64,000 nucleotides of DNA from Paragonimus westermani (lineage: Eukaryota; Platyhelminthes; Trematoda; Plagiorchiida; Troglotrematidae): NCBI GenBank assembly GCA_008508345.1, contig QNGE01003301.1, positions 1 through 64,000 on the forward strand, written 5' to 3'. The position numbers and the translations under genes are program-made. Each line of letters starts with the position of its first letter. The stretch's first letter is position 1. Under the pieces are notes generated by a model that ran no database searches, was not told the DNA's origin, and saw only the letters and a program-made list of their open reading frames with translations. This document shows positions 1 through 9,169 of this stretch, piece after piece.

Positions 1-40
1 ACTGATGTATTGCTGTCTATGATGATGATGATGATGACTG
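1..40 (+). repeat. 3' end of RTE-like non-LTR element with ATG-triplet tail
   Basis: The first 40 bases hold TATTGCTGTCTAT followed by six ATG/GATG triplets. The same stretch occurs in reverse orientation near 59,305-59,335, at the 3' end of an RTE-like copy, and in weaker form at 35,810-35,835. The window therefore seems to open in the last bases of a plus-strand copy. Read on the minus strand, the triplets follow the stop of the neighbouring PLE fragment as a run of serine codons. Confidence 0.6.
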
Positions 41-52
41 GATGGCCTTAAC

Positions 53-280
53 TCAGTAAATTGGACGAAATGCGTCCTTTAAGTTGTCAGCGTGATTCGA
101 ATCTACCAGGTGCGATAGTATGGCATTGCAGACAGACTTAGTTAGTCCACTGTTGAGCCAAGTTGAGTGATGTTCCTGGATCCTTTCTGATGAGCGTCCA
201 ATCGTGCAAACAACGTAACTGGTCCCACAGGAGAAAGTAAACGAGTATACACAAAACGAAGCTGCAGAACTAGGCACTTT
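53..280 (-). pseudogene. PLE GIY-YIG endonuclease domain fragment
   Basis: The 74-residue frame carries FTFSCGTSYVVCTIGRSSER, then IQEHHSTWLNSG and HLVDSNH. This follows the PLE C-terminal endonuclease pattern: a cysteine pair, a Y-V-C-T-I-G-R region where YIGRT is usual, then arginine, histidine and tryptophan positions. The GIY-YIG nuclease nicks the target for reverse transcription. Here the YIG triad is altered and the frame ends just before the ATG-triplet tail of an RTE-like element, so it is a fossil. Confidence 0.7.
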
Positions 281-456
281 ACCTTACGGGCGTGGGCACG
301 AAACCGGATTGGACGTAAATTAGACTCGTACTTTCGCGGCGTAAAATGTTCTATTGACTGCACTTGTAAGCCTACGTGTGGTAGTTTCGGCTAGAGAATC
401 GCCCTTGAATGGTAATCCGATACGCACTGTTTTCTACAAGGTACAGCTGGCCTGAG

Positions 457-929
457 TTACTCCACGGTTGCATGGCCCTGTTTATCCGGATAGCCATTCT
501 GTGTGAATATTGTTCGTATGAGTGCTAATTCATCCGCATTTGTGTTCTCTGTGCAAATTCTTGAAGGTCTTCCCGTCAAACAATTGTTCATATTTCTTTT
601 CGAAGCAATTGGTACTAAACTACTGAAGTGAATGTACTGACCATTCCAAATATCCTTTCTGCGTATGGCGCGCTGAATTGAGCCATCAGCGCGGTGACGT
701 GAACGTACATCCATAAAGCCTTANTGAGTGCTAATTCATCCGCATTTGTGTTCTCTGTGCAAATTCTTGAAGGTCTTCCCGTCAAACAATTGTTCATATT
801 TCTTTTCGAAGCAATTGGTACTAAACTACTGAAGTGAATGTACTGACCATTCCAAATATCCTTTCTGCGTATGGCGCGCTGAATTGAGCCATCAGCGCGG
901 TGACGTGAACGTACATCCATAAAGCCTTA
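457..929 (-). pseudogene. PLE reverse transcriptase distal fragment, present twice
   Basis: Two overlapping minus-strand frames encode RKDIWNGQYIHFSSLVP and ADELALIRTIFTQNGYPD. This is the usual PLE segment between the RT core and the endonuclease (RKPTWNGQYIHF and NGYP in relatives). The segment occurs twice because 519-723 is repeated exactly at 725-929 across a single N. The lower-coordinate copy continues to NGYPDKQ, whereas the upper one is cut at the join. No intact frame reaches the neighbouring RT core piece. Confidence 0.7.
519..929. repeat. Exact 205-bp direct duplication around a single N
   Basis: By eye, bases 519-723 and 725-929 are identical and are separated only by the N at 724. 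An exact copy inside an otherwise degenerate element, abutting an assembly gap symbol, suggests two unmerged overlapping contig ends rather than a biological duplication. Confidence 0.85.
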
Positions 930-1038
930 CTGGCTATTCATTTCGGTCTCAAACGAAAGTTGTACTTATTGGTGTGTGGATTTGAACGTGGCCAAGATGT
1001 CATTTGAGTCTAAGTTATTATCGAGTACGCAAAGGATA

Positions 1039-1308
1039 TCAACGTACCGCTCGTGAAAATTGCATTAGCAAATCTTTAAACTCAGTTGTTTGTTTTCTAT
1101 TTTTGCCAAGAAAATGTCCACAAACAGTGGTCCAAGCGGCGACCCCATTGCGACAAATTCCTACACTGAACTTAAACCGTACGTTGTAAGTGCACAGATT
1201 AATTGATTGTTTGAGTTCGACGGGCGGTATATGAATATCTGTACCGCTGTTCTCGAGATAATCACACAGGTTATCTGTGGTTTGCTTTATTAAGACATCG
1301 GTAAACAA
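1039..1308 (-). pseudogene. PLE reverse transcriptase core fragment
   Basis: The frame begins MFTDVLIKQTTDNLCDYLE, continues through INLCTYNVRFKFSVG and ends FKDLLMQFSRAVR. This parallels the PLE RT core, where a FTDVPL segment precedes a CTFNVQF stretch and a motif near F-x-R-Y-V-D-D. In this copy the YVDD-equivalent position reads SRAVR, so the catalytic aspartates are gone. It lies between the RT fingers piece and the distal RT piece of copy A, in the correct order and on the same strand. Confidence 0.6.
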
Positions 1309-1331
1309 GGATGTGACGTCGAGAGTAAACG

Positions 1332-1787
1332 TTGATTGCCCAGTTAGATTGGCATCCTTATTCGCAATCAGGAGATCAAATGAGCCGCGTAAGCTGTGTG
1401 GTTAACGTTCCCGCCTGACGGGATCTAGTATATGTGAAAACCACTCAGCTAGTAGGTGATATGGCCAGTTCCATGTGTTCGAAATTGGTCCGAGTCGTAC
1501 CCCAATTTTGTGAATTCTAGGCAACCCGCACAGTCTTGCAATCATCGTTCCGATGGGGCTTGATTGCCCAGTTAGATTGGCATCCTTATTCGCAATCAGG
1601 AGGTGAAATGAGCCGCGTAAGCTGTGTGGTGAACGTTCCCGCCTGATGGGATCTAGTATCTGTGAAAACCACTCAGCTAGTAGGTGATATGGCGAGTTCC
1701 ATGTGTCCGAAATTGGTCCGAGTCGTACCCCAACTTTATGGATTTTAGGCAACCCGCACAGTCTTGCAATCATCGTTCCGATGGGGC
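1332..1787. repeat. 228-bp tandem duplication within PLE copy A
   Basis: Bases 1,332-1,559 recur head to tail at 1,560-1,787. I count roughly ten scattered differences, including in-frame coding changes, so unlike the 519/725 duplication this one has diverged and is likely real. Each unit encodes the GLPKIHK to NLTGQS stretch of the RT fingers. Confidence 0.85.
1402..1773 (-). pseudogene. PLE reverse transcriptase fingers, duplicated
   Basis: One open frame of 123 codons contains two copies of MIARLCGLP(K/R)IHK followed by LGPIS, WN.PYHLLAEWFS and ILDP.RRER. GLPKIHKP and SPYHLAKWL are hallmarks of the N-terminal RT region of Penelope-like elements. The duplication preserves frame across the junction (RGSFHLLIANKDANLTGQSS then PIGTMIARLCG), giving a repeated-fingers arrangement that a working enzyme would not have. 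It is probably inert. Confidence 0.75.
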
Positions 1788-1810
1788 AAATTCTTTCAAA
1801 TGAAGTTGAG

Positions 1811-2011
1811 TCAATAATTCTTCTGTTTTAAACACCTTGAGGATTCTGATAGTGCTTTCACAATTTGTGGGGTTTTATCCTTTTCATCATCCATTTTTCG
1901 AAACTTGGTCTGATTTGATATGACGTGCATTTTATTAACGTAATCTGCTCTGAAAAATCCAATAGTAGCATGTAAGATGTCTTGCGCAATGACATTTTGT
2001 TCGCATCTCAT
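1811..2011 (-). pseudogene. PLE N-terminal RT region fragment
   Basis: The minus-strand frame reads NVIAQDILHATIGFFRADYV, then NKMHVI and QTKFRKMDD. In PLEs a DKG.GVV.L.R.DYV motif is followed by an MH.IL.D..KF stretch, and the RADYVNKMHVI portion fits that. The upstream part (NVIAQDILHATIGFF) belongs to the segment that is inverted at 3,350-3,492, so it may not be PLE coding sequence. It runs, with frameshifts, into the duplicated fingers at 1,787. Confidence 0.5.
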
Positions 2012-2094
2012 CGGTTACTTTTGAGAAATTAACGTACAATTTATATGGTTGGGGGGCAAGCAGCTAGGCGAAATCAATCTAGAAATATTTGAAA
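1951..2094 (+). repeat. Left arm of ~140-bp inverted repeat
   Basis: The reverse complement of this stretch matches 3,350-3,492 closely, with a handful of substitutions and small indels. Shared landmarks are TAGATTGATTTCGCCTAGCT and GATGAGATGCGAAC. The arms are separated by about 1.25 kb that contains PLE copy B. Confidence 0.8.
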
Positions 2095-2272
2095 CCGTTA
2101 GTCAGATGACCAAAGCGGAAGCAGCAAAATGCAACTGACTGATAATTTTAATGCAATAAAGGGATGGTTAAAGACACATACATATTGAGTGGGAAAGATC
2201 AGATATAGTTAGAAAAATCTACATAAAACAAACAAGAGCTGAAGTACTGTATAAAAAGTACCAGTTGCATTC

Positions 2273-2920
2273 TCACCATGAAAGTGAAAGGTTAGTCACC
2301 AACTGTTTCCGAGCGCATAAAGAGGGATTCGGTCGATGTATTGCGACGGCTTCCGCAATACTGAGAGCCTGCTTCAGCTTGGGTTTAAAGAACACTCTGA
2401 GAGCCGTTCTAGGGTCCACTGAGTGGCCGGTTAGTAGAAGGTGTTTTGTAATGGCACTGACGGCACAACCGACCCCCGAATTCAAAAGCCATTTCGGTGT
2501 GTGTTCGTTGATACATGTGCCAAGGTGCCTCCTGGTTCTGCCGATGTATTTGTTTCCACAGACAATCAAACGCGTATACAATATTGGATTGGGCAAAAAG
2601 GGGCACCACGTCCTTTCTAGTTGTAATTGGAACACGGGTGGTTTCATCCACGTGGACCAGTCGGGCGGCGTTGTATGTGCGCTTGAGGGTTGCATTTAAA
2701 CGGCGTTTGATCAGGGCTGAAACATTATACCTTTAAAAGGAAGAGTTAGATAGGCAGGCTTGCGAGGAACAGTAACAAGTGTAACCCGCGTTGTTTGTGG
2801 AGTGGAGTACTTCCCAATAAACCTTTTGAAATAACCATTTCCTATAAGAGTCTCGTGCAGTAACATCAGTTCACTTTCTAACTCATCTTCCGTCGCAATT
2901 CGTCGAACTTTGTGAAACAA
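2273..2920 (-). pseudogene. PLE RT thumb and GIY-YIG endonuclease fragment
   Basis: Two frames cover this part. 2,920-2,711 encodes ELESELMLLHETLIGNGYFK, RFIGKYSTP and LPFKGIMF (normally LPFKGD). 2,695-2,273 encodes NKYIGRTRRHLGTCINEH, TPKWLLNSG, ITKHLLLTGH, then IAEAVAIHRPNPSLCARKQL and LSLSW. KYIGRT, the downstream arginine, histidine and KWL, and the closing IAEA.AI...P.LC..K block are the expected order for a PLE GIY-YIG domain. The frames are joined by a shift near 2,700 and the start is lost. This is one of the better preserved endonuclease domains in the window. Confidence 0.8.
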
Positions 2921-3057
2921 AGTCCTAACGAGGCTACGTTTTTGAGCAATAGGTGTGAAACTTTCTGATGGTTGGGAATAGTGGTGGTGTTGTTTGTAGC
3001 TCGGGTTGATGGTTTTGGTATTGATATGTTCGCCGAGCTTGGCATTTCGGTTGCAAA

Positions 3058-3089
3058 CGTTTCATCACCAAGCGAGGTGACATCATCAG
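3058..3089 (-). other. CTGATGA-hairpin-GAAACG motif (hammerhead-like, unproven)
   Basis: On the minus strand CTGATGA is followed by one T, a six-pair stem (GTCACC / GGTGAT, one G-T pair) with a short loop, then GAAACG. A 32-base motif of identical layout lies at 63,549-63,580, and a 31-base one occurs in both arms of the palindrome at 25,979-26,172. CUGANGA-stem II-GAAA is the hammerhead core, and PLEs are known to carry hammerhead ribozymes. The extra base before stem II and the unclear stems I and III keep this tentative. Confidence 0.35.
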
Positions 3090-3349
3090 TGCGTGAGTGT
3101 TTCGGCGTATAATTTTGAATGTAGCATTTGGTGAAGTTGGATCGATGCCTGCTCTTATACAGCAGAGTGTGTTGACCTACTGGTCTGAATTCTGGTTGGT
3201 CGCTTTTTGTCGTGTTTGGNACACCTCTGGAAAGTGAGTCATCCTCACGCCTTTTCAAAAGAACGTCAAGGAATGATATCCTCTCATTGTGTTCAAATTC
3301 AAGGGTAAACGTTAGTTTGTTATACAAACGGTTTAACAGCTCATGACTG

Positions 3350-3492
3350 TTTCAAATAATTTTTAGATTGATTTCGCCTAGCTGCTTACCCCCAACTATA
3401 TGAAGTGTACGTTAATTTCGCAAAAGTAACCGATGAGATGCGAACGAAATGTCATTGCGCAAGACATCTTACATGCTACTATTGGCTTTTTT
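3350..3492 (+). repeat. Right arm of ~140-bp inverted repeat
   Basis: This is the partner of 1,951-2,094 in opposite orientation. The match ends where CTACTATTGG gives way to unrelated sequence near 3,492. Confidence 0.8.
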
Positions 3493-3499
3493 CAAATTT

Positions 3500-3790
3500 A
3501 TCGATGGGAACCATTGTTTCAAACTTTCACGTAATCTGCTTTGTTGAGCAACAGGATACCCGTACCTTTATCAGGCTTGGAAATTAAAATGTTCTTATAT
3601 CATTTTACATTTTCAACCACTGCGAGATGTTTTTCCTGCGAGAATTAAATCAACTCTACTGTACCGTGTAACATTCTGTTTCCAACACTTTCAGTTGCCT
3701 GAGAGATTAGTATTCGTCAAATTTGCTAGCACTGACTTTCATAAAAAGGCCATTAAGTTTGCTTACAAACACCGAACCATGTAGAACATT
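3500..3790 (-). pseudogene. PLE N-terminal RT region of copy B
   Basis: Minus-strand translation gives, with stops and a shift, VFVSKLNGLFMKVSASKFDE, SLRQLKVLE and finally ISKPDKGTGILLLNKADYV. KPDKG.G...L...DY is a diagnostic PLE motif just before the RT fingers. The copy is cut off by the inverted-repeat arm at 3,492, so the RT core that should follow is absent. The piece therefore belongs to the same damaged element as 2,265-3,330 or to a neighbouring insertion. Confidence 0.6.
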
Positions 3791-4699
3791 GTCACCACGG
3801 CTCCATAGTTGACGCGCAATGTGCATAAATCGTACTGAGCAGAGCCGCCGAACCGAAAGGTTCCCTTCAACAGAAATCGACAAGCAGACGTGGTTGTTGT
3901 CCGCCCAGGCTCATGCAAACAACCACCGAATCTTCGCTGAGAAACAGCTGTGATCCGAAAGGCCTGGTATGATAGTTAGTTGAACCGGTGCATCATGATA
4001 AGTGTTAATCCCGGACGACCAGTGGTTGTTCGAGCAACGCTTAGTCTTCTCGCAACGTCTATCGATACGCTGGATCCACGATAGTCGCGTCTGTAAGTAA
4101 CGAGCGTCTATAAATTCTGAGCCCGTCGAGCAACCAATTCGGATCCAAAAAGGAAGACGGTCGTATTGGCGGGTTTCTTATAAATAAGGTGCCGATGTTA
4201 AAAAACAATATGATAAACCAAATAGTGGAAGACAGCAACAAATCCACCAAGTACACAAGGCCCGAGATTAACGGTTTACGCAAATACGACAGAATGCAAC
4301 AGTCACGTAATGGCGAAGCGGTCAGACGAAAATGAAACCAGGGTACATATAAACAAAAGTCCACCAAAGGAAATTAAGGAAGAAAAAACTAAGCGGAAAC
4401 AATTTTTACCAGTAAACAGTATCAAGATTAAATAATACATCAAGATCCGCGTTCGTAGGAGAAATGATATGTCACGCGCGTAACTTCAGCGGTGGTGTCA
4501 GATCGTAAGAAAGGCTCGTAACCGGTATAAAGAATTCCAACGTAAGGAGACGAATCAATAAGTAGGGAATAAATAGAGCGGGGAACGTGACCACCAACAT
4601 TCTATTGACACATAACAACCATCAAACACTCACGCAAGCAGCTACTTCAACACCGGTCCCCGAAACCAGCATGGCTCCCAACACTCATGTAGCTGCGGG
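3791..4699. other. No recognised feature
   Basis: Open frames here are short and carry no motif I recognise. The stretch separates the PLE pair from the BEL/Pao remnant and could include the lost LTR of the latter, but no repeat partner was seen in the window. Confidence 0.4.
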
Positions 4700-4995
4700 T
4701 TGAGTGTGTATCGTGAACTGATTCCCTCGCACCCGAGGCTTTCTCGCTGACGACGCCACTGCCCTCTGCTCCTTCGAGAAGACATATGGATCTTATCTCA
4801 CCTGACCGTGCCGCTCTCTGTTCTCAAGTACACCTCGCGGACGTGATTGTCACCACTCTTCACTACTCCGCTTACCGCAGCCTTTGGCCAAACGCCTACG
4901 GGTCGAGGGCCTCCAATGAGTAGAACAAGGTCACCAACTCTTACATTCCGTCCAACCTCCTTTAATTCGAGTTCCTCAGCTTGAATCGGCTTGAG
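4700..4995 (-). pseudogene. BEL/Pao integrase C-terminal tail
   Basis: Minus-strand translation reads PIQAEELELKEVGRNVRVGD, LVLLIGGPRPVGVWPKAAVS and then REVYLRTESGTVR. GDLVLL..... R..WP.G.V....G.D..VR.V..RT..G is the pattern of the BEL/Pao integrase C-terminal domain, which contacts DNA in the preintegration complex. A stop follows GTVR. It directly follows the pol fragment at 5,011, with no integrase catalytic core between them. Confidence 0.7.
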
Positions 4996-5010
4996 CGGCT
5001 TGTCCGGTGG

Positions 5011-5505
5011 TCACGAATTCTCAAGTTCCCATAGAAAGGCTGGACCACTTGGCCACGTGTAAATTTCTCGAAAACTAGCATCACAGGTTCCTCGCGAAGC
5101 TACGTCTGCCGGGTTTAACTCGGACGGAGTGTGTCGCCATCGACAGTCCGGGCTTACGAGGGCGAACCCAATTGTTATCTGTCCTAACAAGTGTTGGACG
5201 TGTAAACATTCCGAAGTGACGCTGGTAACGTGTGCAGAACAACTGCGCAGATATGAAAATGTGAAAGCGCACCCAGCGAAACTTTTGAGAGGTGTGCTTG
5301 CATCGGATAGGATCGCCAATACTTCTATCTTCGGATGAAGATACGTAAATTTCGCATTCGTCGCAAACTTTAGTAAACAAATCTGCCTGGTTAGTTTCTT
5401 GCAGTGGTCCTGCGCCGGGTCCTGGTAGTAATCTATCGCGAATCGTTGTGAATTGGTGCAGCTGGTTTGAGAGTGGTGTACGTAGAAATACAGTTTTTTC
5501 CGCAT
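5011..5505 (-). pseudogene. BEL/Pao pol fragment (RNase H to post-RNase H)
   Basis: This 164-residue frame ends in RWRHTPSELNPADVASRG followed by a tryptophan-rich tail (TWPSGPAFLWELE), close to the BEL/Pao W-L-x-GP-x-FL motif. In Pao-type polyproteins this follows RNase H and marks where the integrase begins. The upstream two thirds of the frame match poorly. An alternative frame at 5,081-5,380 carries RTDN and related residues that may be the true RNase H frame, implying at least one frameshift. The first methionine is not meaningful. Confidence 0.65.
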
Positions 5506-8500
5506 AATGTTGAGAAGACTACCGTTGGCGTGTTACGTCAATTGATGAATATCGAAAAAAATCGATTGCGCTATTTGTGTCTTAGGGTGCCGCCCTTTCT
5601 GGGACTGTAGAAGCGTCCATGTCCCCAATGAGCATCTGCGTTCCCCTGTGTCTCCACAAGGAGAGCAGTGGATAGCAGGAACATGTAAGAAGAAACATTC
5701 GCATGTTCAGTATGAGTCGGTTGAATACTTTGCTGGAGGCTTCCGAGGTGCCCAAAGCCCGGAGTTCGTTGAACGTCGATGGTACAGATGATCTGACGAG
5801 GGTCCTTCGTGATGTGTCAAACGTGGGAACGGTGAGCTGAAAGTCTGTGTTGTATTCGCGGGTTTTGATTGGAGCAGTTGGGGAGTTTTAGATTTTAAAT
5901 CAACGGCGACAAACGCACTACAGGCTGCACTGTCCATATCATTTCCTGTATGGAAAAAACACGCTTACACAGCAATGGAAGTTCCATGGAGTCGTGGCGG
6001 TCACAGGTGCAGCAGTCTTGATAAACCCGGTAGGATGTCCCTCCACAATAGGTTAAAATTAAAGTCATCATCGTGATGGGAACGGATTGTTTCCGATTGA
6101 TCTGCGTGTGTCCTGGATGCATCTATACTGCCTACGACACCGGTTTTCGTACAAACATGTTCCGTTCGAGGTGAACAGTGATTGAACTTGAGCCGCGGTT
6201 ATCCGTACCCCGGATCAATGTGCCTGTTGTTCATGTGTTGAAAAGCACTTTCGACACGTTCAGTAGCCTCGCATGAATGAATGCTTGACACAGCTAGGCG
6301 TAGCCTCTATGAGTTCGTTGTACGGGGTTCCAAACATCGAAGATCTTGGGGATTTGTTATTACAGAATTTGATGACATGTGGAATCAGCTACCGATGAGT
6401 GCGGCTGAAGAACACTGCATCCACTCATTGGATCTCCTGCAGTTGAATAGAAAGCATCATCGCACTCCTTCCGCGCATTACCCTGTAAAGATTTCCGGAG
6501 AGAACGTGAACTGGACGGCGTTGAAGTGATTAAACCGAATAAATTAGGACTTGCACATTGCTTCACGTTCTCCAAGGGATGCATTTGGCACGAGAGTTAC
6601 AGCACTAGCGACAATTATTGAGCAACTGCTTGTGGGCTCCATGAATTGGATGAACATGTGGAGGAACTGGGCGATGGCTTCTGTCGTTTTGTTCCCCAAC
6701 CGTACGAAGCGGATCGGTGCTCCCAATCAGCGTGCAACACTGACGAGGACGAGGAAAAAGTACCTGTCCGGGCAGATTCTGTGCGTGGCCCCTATCTCCA
6801 TCGCTTCGGGGTGAGGCTGACATATGATCCATTGCTCAGAGTAACGGTGAAGCATCATGATATGCGATATTCACCATGCAGTTTGCAACCAGCGTGTCCT
6901 AAGCCACAATCTCCTGACAAGCACCAGAAAGTATGAGGAAGAGATTCTTTGCGATGTACTTGGCACGTCAATTGCACACACCCTGACTTGAGCCTTTTTA
7001 TCAAATACACTTCTTATATATGTAAACAAACTTGCCTCTCTCATTGGCTAACTCGGGGTCTCCTCGATCGAATCTTTAGCCAGACGTTGGCGAGAGAGAT
7101 TTAGTTGGTTGGCAATGACGACTAAAAAGTAATTGTGTGTGACCTGTTGTTTCAGCCCAGAGAGACACTTTGGACATTTCGGTTCACCTGGACCACTCGG
7201 TGGCTTCCCATTTGTAGGTGACCTATTTCCGAATAGCGCGACCAGGACGTGGAGGTTGATTTTTTAAACAGATGTGCGGTCGTCGATGTATCTCGCCGCC
7301 GCCGGACGCCGCCTGGCTGTAGCGGGTAGAGGTAAATGGACTACAACAGACCTTGGTACAAAGTAACAAGTGAAATCAAGGACTGGTCTCACGAAGGACG
7401 AACAATGAGCAGGGAACGTCCAATGTTGTTGGCTCTAGCAGCAGAGTGGAATGATCAGCTGCTCCCTGAGTGACATTTGAGTGTTACAGAGGGAACACTC
7501 GATTAAACTGTTAATTGGCGTTCGGTGGCATTCATTTTGGTGTTGTTCGTTTCCATAAGTTTGCATACTACCGATTGATTAATCACAACACGTTTTCGTT
7601 CATACAAATTTTGTGTATTCGCATTATCTCGGCGTGCCAATCGGGCAAACCCGTCCATCTATGCTTTCGTTGTGGGCTTCGAGGGGTTGGTATTTTCGCC
7701 TGCCGGAAGGGTGCGTCAAGTCAACACTGCCGAAAAGTGTCACACATAACTTACATAAGCATAGTTTTGTAAGTAATCCATATTACAGCGTGTGGTTCAT
7801 AAAACGTATCTTCAGAACATTGCGCGGGGAAGCACTTGCATAAGTTCAATTGAGTATCTGTTAACATTCGAGATGGATGAATCCTGTTGTATCTTACCTA
7901 TTAGCTGAGATATTCCACTTCCTATGCATCTTACATACTCGGTATATTGCAGATATCAAAGCGTGGATTGAATGGGAAACTCTTGAAAGTCTTGAAGAAG
8001 AACAAGCGTTAATATGAAACTATCAATTTTATTATGTTGGACCACTATGTAACTGCCTACCATCTATTTATTCACTATAAAAGATGTTTGGTCACAATAG
8101 CCTTCTCGGTATTCCCAAAATTTGTAAACTACATTACACTGGGTTGAAAATAGACACTAGAATTCATTCATCGTGGTTAGTTATAGTGAATACTCAAGAA
8201 GTATTGTTGTGCTAGATCCTGAATTCGTACGCCCAGAGTTTCCCCAACCTTATGCTACCGTGAATCGGAAGTCACAGGGAGAAAACGATGAATCTGCAAA
8301 CAAACTTTATTTATTGATTCACTCACCGTTCACAACAGACTTCAACGTAACAATCAAGGGGTGCTAGGGAGCTGGACGTGAGAGCACCTTGAGCACAACC
8401 GCACAGCAGCCGCCAGAGTGGAAGAGTGCGTCGACGGAAAATTCCAGTCGACCTTCAGAATTCAAACAAGCGTTAGACTGGTTAAGCGGCGTTCCTAACG

Positions 8501-9169
8501 GTAATAGCTCAACATTGTTATCCTAGTGAATGTAACCTACAGGAGTAGAGATAGTGCGAATTCATTACACAGCTGAGAGCATAACTGCGATACTTATGCC
8601 GGCCCACTAACTTTGATGCTAGTGGTTTGTAGTAAGTTTACATATACAAGGTAATGTGAACAGGCGCGGTGGTACTGGCAAGGCAAATCTCACGTCGCGG
8701 GGAGTTTAGAATTTTGGGGACGTCGAAGGTGATCTCACTACAGTATGCGGCACTGAATTAAATCGCCCATCAAGACTACCGGCGGATTCTATCCGACTGT
8801 CCCCTGAATGCTCCCGGAGTGTCTCTCAAAAGTCATTCGGAGAACGCTCGAGAACCACTCGCAGATTGCCCAGATTTCACTTAGGGAATGATCCTGCTAC
8901 TAGGGGGTAGTATTCGAAGTGTCCAAATCACGATTGATTGTGCAAAGCGCTGGAACTAGAATTTAATTTAACAATGGAATTTTTCAGCTGGCTGCCAGTA
9001 GCCAACGTTTGAAGGAAAAACTGACGCATTTGCGTGACAGAATTAATCCAAAAGTGTTACCTGTTCCTATCAATCTAGACATAAACGTACAGTGCGGTCC
9101 GATGCACCAATTAAGCACGATAGACGGAATGAAATATAAAGAAAATAAGTAAATACAGTACTGGTGAGA
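5506..9169. other. No recognised gene; short frames only
   Basis: Frames at 5,707-6,122 (minus), 6,281-6,936 (both strands) and 7,515-7,843 (plus) are 60-100 codons without domains I can name. They sit upstream of the BEL/Pao remnant and could be eroded gag or RT of that element, but no motif confirms it. A GC-rich patch lies near 7,265-7,330. Confidence 0.35.

Larger units (their letters stand above)
53..2095 (-). mobile_element. Degenerate Penelope-like element, copy A
   Basis: Read on the minus strand from 2,095 down to 53, pieces of a PLE polyprotein appear in the expected order: N-terminal RT region (2,011-1,811), RT fingers with GLPKIHK (1,790-1,332, duplicated), RT core (1,308-1,039), the distal RT segment with WNGQYIHF (929-457) and a GIY-YIG endonuclease domain (280-53). 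Stops and frameshifts separate the pieces, so no functional protein is encoded. It shares a 140-bp inverted repeat with copy B. The identification rests on family motifs known from Penelope elements; the exact subfamily is not determined. Confidence 0.8.
2265..3330 (-). mobile_element. Penelope-like element copy B, 3' half, interrupted
   Basis: The minus strand carries FTLEFEHNERISFLDVLLKR (3,327-3,240), the conserved PLE segment after the RT active site. After an N at 3,220 comes about 290 bp that does not look like PLE coding sequence and holds the CTGATGA-hairpin-GAAACG motif. PLE coding then resumes at 2,900 (ELMLLHETLIGNGY, RFIGKY) and runs into a GIY-YIG domain (2,700-2,273). This copy therefore seems to have been interrupted by, or misjoined to, sequence that lies at the 3' end of another PLE copy (compare 63,540-63,650). 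Confidence 0.75.
4700..5505 (-). mobile_element. BEL/Pao LTR retrotransposon remnant
   Basis: Two BEL/Pao hallmarks lie next to each other on the minus strand: CRWRHTPSELNPADVASRGT (about 5,150-5,090), from the region after RNase H, and VRVGDLVLLIGGPRPVGVWP (about 4,950-4,890), from the integrase C-terminal tail. In a complete element these are separated by the integrase core, over 1 kb of coding. Here the gap is only about 150 bases, so the core has been deleted. No LTR pair was found. Confidence 0.75.

Noticed and set aside
2265..2736. Plus-strand frames of 144 and 73 codons
   Set aside because: Antisense of the PLE GIY-YIG domain, which has clear motifs on the minus strand.
4059..4367. 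Hydrophobic 102-codon minus-strand frame as a membrane protein
   Set aside because: Hydrophobicity arises from A-rich plus-strand sequence; no motif, partner or splice support.
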